Below are positions 5,135 to 5,151 of a stretch of DNA of 5,151 bases, piece by piece. The position numbers were made by a program, and so were the translations under genes. Position 1 is the stretch's first letter. Every line of letters begins with the position of its first letter. This stretch comes from an uncultured Actinomycetes bacterium (GTDB lineage Bacteria > Actinomycetota > Actinomycetes > Nanopelagicales > Nanopelagicaceae): NCBI GenBank assembly GCA_903922745.1, contig CAIXVA010000079.1:1-5151 (forward strand), given 5' to 3'. Below the pieces are notes generated by a model. It saw only the letters and a program-made list of their open reading frames with translations. It was not told the origin of the DNA and made no database searches.

Positions 5135-5151
5135 TCTTCACTAAATGAAGA
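5135..5151 (+). terminator. Start of a probable terminator stem for tRNA-Thr, cut by the window edge
   Basis: TCTTCA (5135-5140) and TGAAGA (5146-5151) are perfect inverted repeats around CTAAA, nine bases after the tRNA 3' end. The upstream arm could extend to GAGTTCTTCA if the sequence beyond the window continues with ACTC. The T-run that would confirm an intrinsic terminator would lie outside the window. Confidence 0.4.

Noticed and set aside
1..5151. CRISPR arrays, insertion sequences, phage or toxin-antitoxin genes
   Set aside because: No tandem spaced repeats, transposase motifs or defence-gene motifs were seen on either strand.

Overview
The window looks like a piece of a small, low-to-moderate GC actinobacterial genome. 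I infer a planktonic freshwater lineage such as the acI / Nanopelagicales group. The clues are a Tat-type lipoprotein sugar-binding protein with an actinobacterial style of signal, a likely actinobacterial tRNA promoter with a TAGGCT -10 box, very tight gene packing, and A/T-ending codons in several genes. The taxonomic call is inference; no marker gene is present.

Layout, all genes on the + strand. (1) 1-528 is the C-terminal half of a YeiH-family (UPF0324, putative sulfate exporter) membrane protein, cut by the window edge. (2) 538-660 is a very short gene for a 40-residue, six-cysteine protein that follows it after three sense codons and in the same frame. (3) 661-825 is a leader region with repeats around a 10-bp palindrome, probably carrying the control region of the next operon. 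(4) 826-4027 is a carbohydrate ABC importer of the CUT1 type: a solute-binding lipoprotein, then two inner-membrane permeases whose genes overlap by four bases. No ATPase gene is present, so the ATPase must be encoded elsewhere. (5) 4049-4999 is a zinc-free medium-chain dehydrogenase/reductase of the quinone oxidoreductase type, 21 bases downstream and probably co-transcribed. (6) 5011-5151 is a tRNA-Thr(GGT) gene with its own promoter and the start of a probable terminator stem.

The binding protein would capture a sugar or oligosaccharide at the cell surface and hand it to the permease heterodimer, powered by a shared MsmK/UgpC-like ATPase. The substrate cannot be read from the sequence. The oxidoreductase has no obvious link to transport.

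The most notable signals are non-coding or nearly so. An A/T-rich hairpin lies in the gap between the binding-protein and permease genes. A second, much stronger GC-rich hairpin followed by TTTT lies inside the first 17 codons of the first permease. Together with the strong codon bias of the binding-protein gene, they suggest a device that makes far more binding protein than permease. The cysteine-rich micro-gene is the other item worth pursuing.
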